The position numbers and the translations under genes were made by a program. Positions 46,803-57,504 of a DNA stretch of 64,000 nt are shown here, in pieces. The notes under the pieces are model-generated. The model saw only the letters and a list, made by a program, of their open reading frames with translations. It did no database searches and was not told where the DNA came from. Position 1 is the first letter of the stretch; every line of letters starts with the position of its first letter. The stretch is taken from contig NC_088306.1 of assembly GCF_032854445.1 (NCBI RefSeq), forward strand, positions 25,577,764 to 25,641,763. The letters are read 5' to 3'. The stretch is from Liolophura sinensis. Its lineage: Eukaryota > Mollusca > Polyplacophora > Chitonida > Chitonidae.

Positions 46803-47025
46803 AAGAACATTTCACTTATATACGATGGTGTGAGGAAAGCTGATAGAGCCCATGGGAAAGGTGGCAGAACCTGTGGGGAAGCTGGCAGGACCCGTGGGAA
46901 AGTTGGCAGAGTCCGTGGGAAAACTGGCAAAGCCCGTGTAAAAGCTGACAGCCCATGGAGAAAACCCCATTACAGTTCGCAGATTGCTGTCAGACCTTCC
47001 CACGTACGACCGGAGAGGAGCTGAC
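46803..47025 (-). mobile_element. SINE-1 copy with an internal 21-bp minisatellite
   Basis: The tail part (catttcacttatatacgatgg) and the part near ...cccacgtacgaccggagagg belong to SINE-1. Between them the segment gggaaagttggcagagtccgt repeats about six times (46832-46955). This corresponds to amplification of the family's ggaaac-gg-cagagcccgg stretch. The head is missing. Confidence 0.8.
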
Positions 47026-47849
47026 CCCTAAAGTTGAGTAATTTGAGAAACCACTGAACAAACAGAACACACTTAGTATAGAGACATGTATTTAAATTAT
47101 TTAAATAAAGATGACTAATATTCCCGTGTAGGTTATGTATAGAATGGTCGTGAGATGCCTTTCAAGGCATCATACATATGTTGGCATCACATTTTTTAAA
47201 AAAAATATTCGAATGGTAACAATACTAAGGGACAAGTCCTTGGGTGTCGTAGTTTAAGGGCAGAATTTTGAACCTATGGAATTGATTAGTTGAGAGTGTC
47301 CCCTCGAGAAACATGTCTTTCACCCTCTCTCTCCACCCAACATGCATGTGGATAACTCCTTTTTTCTTCCTTTTGTGGACGGCTTTATGTAGGCCCGTTA
47401 CAGTAACATTGTTTGAGGTGCTTTTCATATTTCTTTATGTATGTATAGGTATAGAGTGCATGTATGGTTAGTGCGCGTATTTTTGATTGGATTTGTTTTT
47501 TGGTTTATGTAAACAATTTTCCTCTTCTTTCAGGAGGTTATGTTTAACACGAGTTCACCACGTTCGATTTAATTTACCTGTGATCGCCTGTTTATCTGTC
47601 AACTCGCGTAGCATTAAATGTTTATAGATATCGTAACCGACTGGTGTTGGAGTGGTTTGTGCTGTAATTTTTGATTTGTCACACAATAGCTTTGTGGTGG
47701 TAACCCGTCTTTGTGTGTCTCTTCTCTATGTAGCTTTATGTGGAAGAATTATTCTAGATTTATTTGCTACCTAAAAGAGCTGAAGGATTGAGTTGAAACG
47801 CTGGGCATATCTTCATTCCTTTATGTATAATTACCGCATGAAAATTGAT
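47026..47849. other. Non-coding stretch with no recognised feature
   Basis: A+T-rich, with short open frames only. Nothing else supported. Confidence 0.3.
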
Positions 47850-48190
47850 GGTTATAGCGTCCGGGAGCGCCCGGGAGACCCCGGGATCAAACTCGGGTCG
47901 GTTCATACCAAAGAATTTAAAAGTAGTATTTCCTGCTGCCTCGTTTGACGCCCAGCAGTAGGGAGTTGGAGCAAGGAAACATGATTGTTTGGCCCGAAGT
48001 CAGTATAATGTTATTAGGTGGGGTTCCATGTCTGGTGTCTTCGGCATGATACTTCAGTAACGGTTTAGTCGCGCGGACTCGCCCTGCCACAAAAAGACAA
48101 AGTATATGTTCACACACCTATTGACTCATGATCGTCATATGACTGAAAAATTGTTGAATACGACATTAAACCCCAAACATACATAGATAC
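47850..48190 (+). mobile_element. SINE-3 copy, nearly full length
   Basis: The head ends with gatcaaactcgggtcggttcatacc. The centre reads gtcagtataatgttattaggtgggg and gtcttcggcatgatacttcagtaacgg. The tail reads gactgaaaaattgttgaatacgacattaaaccccaaac, then (atac)n. It is the best SINE-3 reference in the window. Confidence 0.85.
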
Positions 48191-48395
48191 ATACCTCATT
48201 AAAATCCATAAAATATGGTCACAAATATAGCCGACCTGGAATTCTTTATGGCCACAATATAATATCTGCCTATTTGGTTGATCATGGCCCCCGTGCAGTG
48301 GTTTCAAGACAAACTAGGCATTTATAACTGCTAAATGTAATTACTCGTTATTTGAACTAAAAGTTTATGTCGGGATTACCTGACCAAAAGACACG

Positions 48396-48612
48396 AGGGA
48401 CTTTAGCGTGCCAGCGCGGGGCAATGACCCAAGGGCCTCTCACCAATGAGGTCGCTATGAGTTCAAGTCCAGCTCATGCGCGCCTTCCCTCTGATCGAAC
48501 ATGGAAAGGTCTTCAGCAACCTGCGGAACTGTCGGGTTTCCTCCCACCATAATGCTTACCGCCGTCGTATAAGTAAAATATTCTTGAGTACTACCAAAAT
48601 CACCAATCAATA
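48396..48612 (+). mobile_element. SINE-1 copy, partly shortened
   Basis: From gggactttagcgtgccagcgcggggcaatgaccc through the B-box (gagttcaagtcc) to accaatcaataaaataaat. There are two internal small deletions. accaaaag occurs on both sides. A further tail-only fragment lies at 49164-49199. Confidence 0.8.
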
Positions 48613-49321
48613 AAATAAATCAAACCAAAAGGCAAAAAATTTGGATACATTTACATTCTAAAACCATAGTCCTATTAAACGGCTTTAAAGTGGTAAAGAA
48701 AAGGGAATTAGGTACTTCGATCAGAAAATTGGCAAAAGTTAGCCATGATTTCAGAATCTCTGGTTAAGTATACCATATGATTAAATGTCCAAATAATCTT
48801 ATTGTGTTTTCACTCATCTTTTTTGTGCATGTTGAGCTCGCTCATTTTAGTCATTATTATCGGAATGGAGAATGTGTTAAGCCCAGGACGTTCAAATTTA
48901 ATGCCAAAAAGTAGAGAAATGCCGTGCAGTTGATAGCTAATGTGATACTTTAATATTTATGGCCTAATACTCTATATCCCTTTAATTCATTTGTCATTTT
49001 CTTTACTCGCGCTCACTGGGTATTGACGTTTAGGTATGGAGCAGGCCTACAGTGTATTTTATTTTATTCTCAGACCAAAATTTATTTTGACTTCTCCTTT
49101 AGCATCTACAACTGATTCATATCTAACCAAGAGGATCCTGTACATATACTTCATAAAGATAGAGTACGGCATAAAACATCAATCAAGAAAATGAATAAAT
49201 CATGAAAGATATTTGAAGTTTACACGTTCAGGGGAGATAACTCCAACGACACTCTCTTAAGACCGCCTGCAGGGAATTACCGGTGGACAAATCGTTCATG
49301 TCCGATAGCGCGCACCTAGGG

Positions 49322-49350
49322 GTCGCCATGGAGACACGAGGTCACGTGAC
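49322..49350 (+). promoter_or_regulatory. Candidate RFX X-box plus E-box upstream of the cilia gene
   Basis: GTCGCCATGGAGAC (49322-49335) has the imperfect-palindrome form of the X-box bound by RFX factors (GTTGCCATGGCAAC type). GTCACGTGAC at 49341-49350 is a perfect palindrome containing CACGTG. Both lie 143-171 bp upstream of the ATG, where X-boxes of cilia genes usually are. Confidence 0.6.
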
Positions 49351-49492
49351 ACAGCAACGACTACCGTTAAGCGCCTTCGAGACTTAACAAGGCTACCGCT
49401 AACATTAATGACAGCACTTAGGGGAGACACACTCGACTGGAACAACCAGAATTACTCTTTCTTATTCAGTTTACCTAACAGATCCTTCAAAA

Positions 49493-52400
49493 ATGCACAG
49501 GTCATACCAGTCGATTCTGCCATGCCACAACAAGTTGCTACAAATGCGATGGGATCAAACGTATTACAACGAACACAGACGAAAGGTGAGTCCCTTTATT
49601 TATTTTTTTTTCTACGTCAGTTCAGTAGAGCGACTAAAGAGCCGATCGTTTTTGTCACCATTAAGATGGCTTAAATCGATAGAGAACTGAAATTTCCTGG
49701 CGTTAAATGTTTCCTGCAGGAATTAATTTCTGTGAGAGAACAAATTGGAAATCAATCATCACAGCTCTTGATGTAATTGGGCCAATGAAATACATGTATA
49801 TATCCTAAAAACACGTACATGCGTATGTGTAAATATTTATTATATCAGAAAACCACATACAAATAAGTTTTATTATAAAAAGTTGAATCTAGGCCAGGTA
49901 AAGTTTACAAGTATGATATATTTTTTATTTATAACATTGGTGCTTTTATTTGATATTGACTTTTTTTGTCTGATTCAAATACGATCATATTAACCATTAC
50001 ATGTTACAACAATGTTGGATACAATCATCTGTACAGACAGAGCCATTTCTGGTGTTTAGTAGGGTTGAAATTGCTGGAAATTTGCTGTCTTCTGACATTT
50101 CTGTAGAGAATATGTAAACTATACCTGGCCTTTCACATAACCTTTGTTCAGGTTCCTGGCAGTATTTGATCAGGCAGGTAAAATTTAATAGATTTAATTA
50201 CAGGTATGTATTTGTACCTCCATTGTTTTCAAAATTATTTTATATTTTACTGTTCCTTATAAAATAGTCTTGATTTAATATTTCTTAAGTCATCAAAGAA
50301 AGAACTGAACCTAATAATTGCTTATACTTATACATGTAATGATATTAGCATTAATATTATATTTTTAAAAAGTAGAAGTATTAATTACCAGTACTTCATC
50401 AGGGGCAGTGGATGTCAGTTGTATTGATGAATTTATTGAACAGTATTGATTTAAAGCAAATAACTGAAGATACCTTGACCATTGTACTATATATACTTCT
50501 CTATTATATCCCCATCTGTCTTGCCCAGACAGGCTAATAGCGATCAATTTGATGTGTTATTTACTTAAACACCCTTTTGCCATCAGTTTAATGCATGTGC
50601 AAACACCAGTAGCTGGATATGGTATGTGTGGCATGAAAGCTGTACAGATAGGTTAGGGTGTGGCGTTACGTCAAGGGAGGTTATCCTGGTCAGTAAAGTA
50701 AACGTGATGATGGATCACTGTGTGTATAACTGGGCATAAAGATATGTAGCATACCACAGGGCCCCATTGTTCAAAACTGGTGTAAGACTTAATACCAGAT
50801 TTAACTTTAATTTTGTGCTCACTCTAAAAGAAATTGTGGACCAGTACATTGAATATGAGCTAAAACTGCTGCTGTTATACTTTGTGATTGGAGAACTGGA
50901 TTGACTGCTGAGTTTGGCTAAAAATTTAGATGTAAAATATGGCTAAAACTTTAGATATAAAATATGGCTAAAAATTTAGATATAAAATATGGCTAAAAAT
51001 TTAGACATAAAATATGACATAATACCACTATTAACTAATACACTCTCGAACAACTGGGCCCTGAGGTCACAGGGCTGTAATTTTACAGATCAGCTTGCTT
51101 TTTATAAGCCAAGAAATAAAAGGTCTTTGGTAAACCTTAAAGTTAAAACTGCATCATACTAACCAAGGCCACACCAGTTTAAATTGCTGTTTTACAGGCA
51201 GAATAAATCTTTTTTTAATGCCAACAAGGGTATAAAAGTAAAACTTCAAAAAAAAAATAAATAAAAAAATCATTTAATTTGTGGAAAATATGGATTATCC
51301 CAGCAGTTTTTTCTGTTGAAGATATATTTACATGATCAGAAAGCCTTGCAAAATAGGAAATTCATAAAACTCTTCAAGATCAGACAAATGAAAAGGTAAA
51401 TTTTATGTCGTTTTTTTTATCCATTTATGGATTTTTTCATGGTTGGCTGACTCGTAAAAGAAAAAATAAAACTGATGTATCCTAATTTCTACATGAGAGG
51501 TTAAATTGATGAGGAATAGCAACAGAGTTACAAATGTAAACAACAAAATAAAGAAAAAGATGATGATCACATGAACAGTTTTGGTTTCGCAAATACATAC
51601 ATTTGATTTTAATTTAATTTTTTCTTTTGTACATTTATTTACGTATTCTTTTTTCGATTTGTTCATTTTTTTTATATCTGAAACAAAGATACAGACATCA
51701 AGCACAGCGTCTTAGAAAAGAAGTAGCATGAGCGATATGTTTTATCATACTAGAATGCAGTTTTAATTTGTACATGCTGGGATATATTATGATATATCAT
51801 ATTGTATCCCAGGTATATGTTAGCCATTGTGTACTAGAGTATATGCAATATTTGTGATGAACTGGAAGAATTATGTCACTTATGGAGTCAATAACCATGT
51901 TGAACATTTTTATAGTTCTATTTTGATTTAATTTGTCTGATGTACAAACATTGTTCAACATTGTAGGAAATAATAAAACTGAGCATATATTTTAGGGAAA
52001 AATATATTTCAAAAATAGTCTTGTTATTCTTAAATGTACAACATTGTTGTCAATTTACAAATTCAAAGACATTATATTTGGTTGTTTTTTGATGGCCTGC
52101 AGTATAGCATAGTATTTACAAATGTTTAAGTTACTTATTAATATTCCAGTAACATTAACTGTGAAAGTAAATATAATCTAAATATACTTTATAGAATTTA
52201 GAATGTACTGTATATTTCAGTTGTTTTTTTTTACTTAATTTGATAAAAGTAATGTGTTTTATGTTTTATTTTTTTTTCCAGGTGAAGGAAGTTAGATCCG
52301 TCATAGATACAAAGGCACCAGCTACCTACATGCATCTGCATTTAAAACTAAAAAAGTTGCAGGTAAATATTTGTGTTATTGTACTGCTTTATTACTCAGA

Positions 52401-55400
52401 ATCTTTCTTTATAACAGGCATGTGACAAAACTAAAAAAATCAGTATTACTCTCTCATTTGTCATAGCAAAACTTTGAGTCAGAAATGGTGGCGTTTGGAT
52501 TTGAACATAGGCTAACCCGATTGACCACATGGAAACAATTCATTCTGAGTTGAAATATATGTTGATGTTTCATACAAGACTGTTAAAGGATACATGAAGT
52601 GCTTGGTTTTTATTCCTTCAAGTTAATATTGAGTATACAACATCTCCTAACATATTATAAAACATAAAACAGCTTCTCAGCTTTCTTCTTGGGGTGTAAA
52701 ATTGACTATAAACTACAGTTTTCCTAAGGCCCCAGCGGTGAGTTCAGAAATTAAATACCCTTCTGTGGTGACATGAACATAGATAGTTGTGAAAACAAAG
52801 TTTTAGGAGAAACGCTAAGCTGGTCAAGTGTTCACAGTATGTTGTCATTCCTGAATATTCCCGACCACAGACAGAAAACATACATATAAGAGAGGGATCG
52901 TTGCGAAATATAAAATATGACTCTAAAATGAAATTATTTTCTCATTTCAAGTTGTTTGGCTTACCTTTTTTCATTTTCCTTAAAGCCATACTCTTCATTT
53001 TATAGTATGTTTTCATATATCCTTTAATCACCAATGAGGAGGTTTAATGTGTGTCTGTGTTTCAAATAAGCTCCATATACATATCAAAAGATTTTCCAAA
53101 TTTAGAAAATTCATTTGTGTTAAATTAATTAATGAAGTGTTAAATTACTTCAGGGTCTGCTGAACATTGCATTTTTCCAAAACGTAACAGAGATATCTGA
53201 GCATGCATATACAATGTAAATTCCAACACAGTGCAACACCCAGGCATATCCTGTCAACTGGAAAGAATTTATAGCTCTGCTTTATAGGACTTTCAATTAC
53301 AACTGAACACCCCAATGAATGAACCTACAAGTATGTGGACTACCCTATTTTTTCTAATTTTTGGGACACCTAGTCTGCTCCTTTTAGCCAATATACATGT
53401 AAACATAGCAGGAATATTGAGTTTCTTTCTTCTCACATGGTTAGACCATCAAAGGAACAACATACTCATATCTCAACTTTCCCAAAAGATGGGAAAGAAA
53501 TGTAATATTCTGCTTTTAGCACTACTAGTATCTGTCTAAAAAATTAGAAGAATTAAGGTAACTCTACATAGAGTGCTTCTGGTCCCTATCTTGACAGAAT
53601 GTTTGTCCTTAAGCTCAATGTGGAAGTGCCTATGTAGTGGTCAGGCCTGTTACCTGGAGTACCGTGGACCATGCATTTTGTTTACTTTGCTGTTTGGATA
53701 AACACCCAGCAAGAGATACTGGTAGCTCCTAGAAATCAGCATTGCAATTTCTATATGCTGGGCCATATGTACAAAAATTATTTGTTGATGATAACCCAAG
53801 CCTATCACAAGAAATAGGACAGGCTGGTAGGGAATATTGTTTTGTTTTTTTTATTCTGAAAGAGCAAGCAGGAATTTTTAAAAGATTAATATTGGGAGAC
53901 AAACTGAACACAAAAAAAAAAAAAATTTACAAAACGTGGACTATCGTGGGAAAGGAAATTCGTGTGCTTCATAGGTCATAGTTATTCTCAAAATGACAGT
54001 TTACAGATGAATGAGTTGTTTTAATATCTGTAGGTAACATATACGTGTATTAATAATTCTCATTTTAGGTTTTCTGTTCTTTTCCATTTTTTGTGTATGT
54101 GTGGCATTCTTTAATAATTTTGTTTTTTTTTTAACATATATTGACAGTTACAAGAAGAACGCCTGGCCACAATTGAGCGAGACAACCGTATTTTGTTAGA
54201 GAAGATGAACTGCATCATGAGAACGCGGGGTCGTGTGGATAATCGCAACTTCTATGAGTATAAAAGGTGAGACATGATGCAAATATTGAGACATGTTTGT
54301 GATCAACGTGAGTGAGTTCAATTCCACGGTTGGACAGTGAGATTCCTACCATGCTCAGTTTTCATCATGGCACATCTACACATACAAGTTTATTAGTTCT
54401 TTACTCTTGCACCTCCACCCATAAAATTGCGGGGTTAGAGCATGTTAGCACAGCACAATGACTCAGGAGCCTCTCACCAATGCGGTCACTGTGAGTTCAA
54501 GTCCAGCTCATGTTGGCTTCCTCTTTGGCCGTGGGAAGGTCTGTCAGCAACCTGCGGATGGTCGTGGGTTTCTGCCCAGTTTCCCATCATAATTTGTTGG
54601 CCGCCATCCTAGAAGTGAAATATTCTTGAGTACAGCGTAAAGCATCATTGAAATAAATAAATAATCATAAAATTTGCCTCCATCAAGTAAATAAAAACAT
54701 TTTTGAGCATGCATGGCATTAAGACACAGTCAAACAAATCAAATCAAATGAAAAAGTATTTGTTGTGAAACTGTATCTGTGAGGGACATTATTTTAATTT
54801 TGTCATATCTGTTTTGAACACTTCAGTTTGAACCGAGAAAAACGTCAGAGAGAGTTGTTAAGAGTTACAAAAGAGAACCAGGAGATCCTGCGACGTATTC
54901 TGATGAGAAGGCCTGAGTACAGCTCTGAGAAATGGCAGCATGACTGGTATGAGAACCAGACATTCCTGGACAACATTTCTCACTACCCAAAAGACTGGTG
55001 GTTGAAGGTTAGTAGACATTATATGTAAAGTGTATAAGTACAGCTCTGAGAAATGGCAGCATGACTGGTATGAGAACCAGACATTCCTGGACAACATTTC
55101 TCACTACCCAAAAGACTGGTGGTTGAAGGTTAGTAGACATTATATGTAAAGTGTATAAGTACAGCTCTGAGAAATGGCAGCATGACTGGTATGAGAACTA
55201 GGCATTCCTGGACAACATTTCTCACTACCCAAAAGACTGGTGGTTGAAGGTTAGTAGACATTATATGTAAAGTGTATAAGAACAGCTTTGAGAAATGGCA
55301 GCATGACTGGTATGAGAACCAGACATTCCTGGACAACATTTCTCACTACCCAAAGGACTGGTGGTTGAAGGTTAGTAGACATTATATGTAAAGTGTATAA

Positions 55401-57504
55401 GTACAGCTCTGAGAAATGGCAGCATGACTGGTATGAGAACCAGACATTCCTGGACAACATTTCTCACTACCCAAAAGACTGGTGGTTGAAGGTTAGTAGA
55501 CATTATATGTAAAGTGTATAAGTACAGCTCTGAGAAATGGCATCCTGACTGGTATGAGAACCAGACATTCCTGGACAACATTTCTCACTACCCAAAAGAC
55601 TGGTGGTTGAAGGTTAGTAGACATTATATGTAAAGTGTATAAGTACAGCTCTGAGAAATGGCAGCATGACTGGTATGAGAACCAGACATTCCTGGACAAC
55701 ATTTCTCACTACCCAAAGGACTGGTGGTTGAAGGTTAGTAGACATTATATGTAAAGTGTATAAGAACAGCTCTGAGAAATGGCAGCATGACTGGTATGAG
55801 AACCAGACATTCCTGGACAACATTTCTCACTACCCAAAGGACTGGTGGTTGAAGGTTAGTAGACATTATATGTAAAGTGTATAAGTACAGCTCTGAGAAT
55901 ATTTCTCACTACCCAAAAGACTGGTGGTTGAAGGTTAGTAGACATTATATGTAAAGTGTATAAGTACAGCTCTGAGAAATGGCATCCTGACTGGTATGAG
56001 AACCAGACATTCCTGGACAACATTTCTCACTACCCAAAAGACTGGTGGTTGAAGGTTAGTAGACATTATATGTAAAGTGTATAAGTACAGCTCTGAGAAA
56101 TAGCAGCATGACTGGTATGAGAACCAGACATTCCTGGACAACATTTCTCACTACCCAAAAGACTGGTGGTTGAAGGTTAGTAGACATTATATGTAAAGTG
56201 TATAAGTACGGCTCTGAGAAATGGCATCCTGACTGGTATGAGAACCAGACATTCCTGGACAACATTTTTCACTACCCAAAGGACTGGTGGTTGAAGGTTA
56301 GTACACATTATATGTAAAGTGTATAAGTACAGCTTTGAGAAATGGCATCCTGACTGGTATGAGAACCAGACATTCCTGGACAACATTTCTCACTACCCAA
56401 AGGACTGGTTGTTGAAGGTTAGTAGACATTATATGTAAAGTGTATAAATACTGTATTTCAACTAAAGGTTAGTTTGTGAAAATGCACTTTCAGAATCACA
56501 TAAAATGAATGCCTTTAACTGATATTTTTGATGCCAACAGTTAGGTTTTTCTGGTAAAACTTAATCAAACTTTAAAGGTAAGTGAATCAAACAGAATCAA
56601 GCAAAATGTGTGAAACCTGAAAAATGCTAAACTTTAGGTGATTTACAGTGAAAAAACATTCATTCTTTCATGAATGACTTGAGAAAATAAGCTTCATTAA
56701 ATATTGTTCACACGACTGGAAACAATTAAGTGTGTGTAGGCCTGTATCTGTCGAATCGTTCTTATGTCAGTATCTGATGTATTTCTCACATCATCAGTGT
56801 TGTTGCCAAGTGGTTTAGATGTATGTCAACCTAGCTGTCATTAAGATCTGTCAGCAACCTGCGCATGGTCAAGGGATTCCCCCCTGGGCTCTGCCCGGTT
56901 TCGTACAATTATAATGCTGGCCATCGTCGTATAAGTGAAATATTCTTGAATACAGCGTAAAACACCAATCAAATAAATAAATAAATAAATAAACCTAGCT
57001 GTCATTTGTCATGCAAGTGCATGGTTTTGGTCTGGCCTGGAGGATCCGCTGAGTTTGCCCTCAGTGCCTCCACTGTTCTAGGTGACAACAACCTTTTCCT
57101 ATTGAATATGTCAATCTAGAGCATAAATTTGACCAATCACAAATACATATATATTGTCATAAATATATCAACCAAATGTAATAAACACACATTGGTTACA
57201 AATGTCCAATCTGCCTGTGATGTCATGATGTCACAGTTGCTTTCAAAGTGGAGCATATAGATAAATATATTGAAATTGTAATGAAAAAACAAATAGTAAA
57301 GTATACCATAGATAGAATTCTTATCTTACTTTGTCTTTTCTTTTGTCTTGATAGGTTGGAAAGAAAGAAAAATCAGCGTCTAGAAAGAAGAAGCAGGACG
57401 AAAAAGCCAAAAGTGAGACAGAGGATGAAAACAAAGAGGCTGAAACTAATGACAAAAAAGAGTCTGAAGATGAAAAGAAGGAAACGGATACAGAGAAAAA
57501 TTAA
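49493..57504 (+). CDS. CFAP97D2: CFAP97D2-like cilia- and flagella-associated protein (Hemingway family)
   Basis: Five exons with matching phases: 49493-49585, 52282-52362, 54148-54266, 54827-55007, 57355-57504 (TAA), 207 aa. It begins MHRSYQSILPCHNKLLQMRW and continues VIDTKAPATYMHLHLKLKKLQ, then LATIERDNRILLEKM, then SLNREKRQRELLRVTKENQ and YSSEKWQHDWYENQTFLDNI. This order is that of the CFAP97D1/CFAP97D2 proteins of the axoneme (Hmw domain). The MHR.Y..ILPC start points to D2. The last exon adds a 49-residue Lys/Glu/Asp tail that I do not associate with vertebrate members. The start at 49493 is chosen because it gives the family N-terminus. A longer frame from 49408 is in another phase and does not. 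An X-box candidate lies upstream. The donor of exon 4 is repeated 13 times. Confidence 0.9.
50758..51063. mobile_element. MITE-B copy with an internal 25-26-bp tandem repeat
   Basis: The ends agggccccattgttcaaaa and cgaacaactgggccct are inverted complements. The inside holds four copies of atggctaaaaatttagatataaaat (about 50914-51018). It lies in intron 1 of the CFAP97D2-like gene. Confidence 0.75.
54430..54665 (+). mobile_element. SINE-1 copy in intron 3, 9-10-bp duplication
   Basis: cataaaatt flanks it (about 54420-54429 and 54666-54675). A damaged head is followed by ccaatgcggtcactgtgagttcaagtccagctcatg and the complete rest. The tail ends aaataaataaataat. Confidence 0.88.
54918..56448 (+). 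repeat. 121-bp tandem array: exon 4 3' end plus splice donor, 13 copies
   Basis: Units start at 54918, 55039, 55160, 55281, 55402, 55523, 55644, 55765, 55886 (42-bp internal deletion), 55965, 56086, 56207 and 56328. Each holds the last 90 bases of exon 4 (30 codons, YSSEKW to WWLK) and 31 bases of intron starting GTTAGTAG. The copies differ by only a few substitutions. Reading past the first donor gives VSRHYM and then TAA (55026-55028). A 31-base intron part is too short to be spliced between units. Confidence 0.95.
56843..56991 (+). mobile_element. SINE-1 copy in intron 4, 5'-truncated, 15-bp duplication
   Basis: aacctagctgtcatt flanks it at 56828-56842 and 56992-57006. It begins aagatctgtcagcaacctgcgc and ends with a long (aaat)n tail. 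Confidence 0.92.

Noticed and set aside
49408-49674. 88-codon frame as the N-terminus of the cilia gene
   Set aside because: It is in a different frame from the 49493 start. Only the latter gives the family-like MHRSYQ start and splices in phase.
54858-56386. Series of overlapping 69-aa minus-strand open frames
   Set aside because: They are the antisense of the 121-bp array around exon 4 and repeat because the DNA repeats. The plus strand has the recognisable protein.
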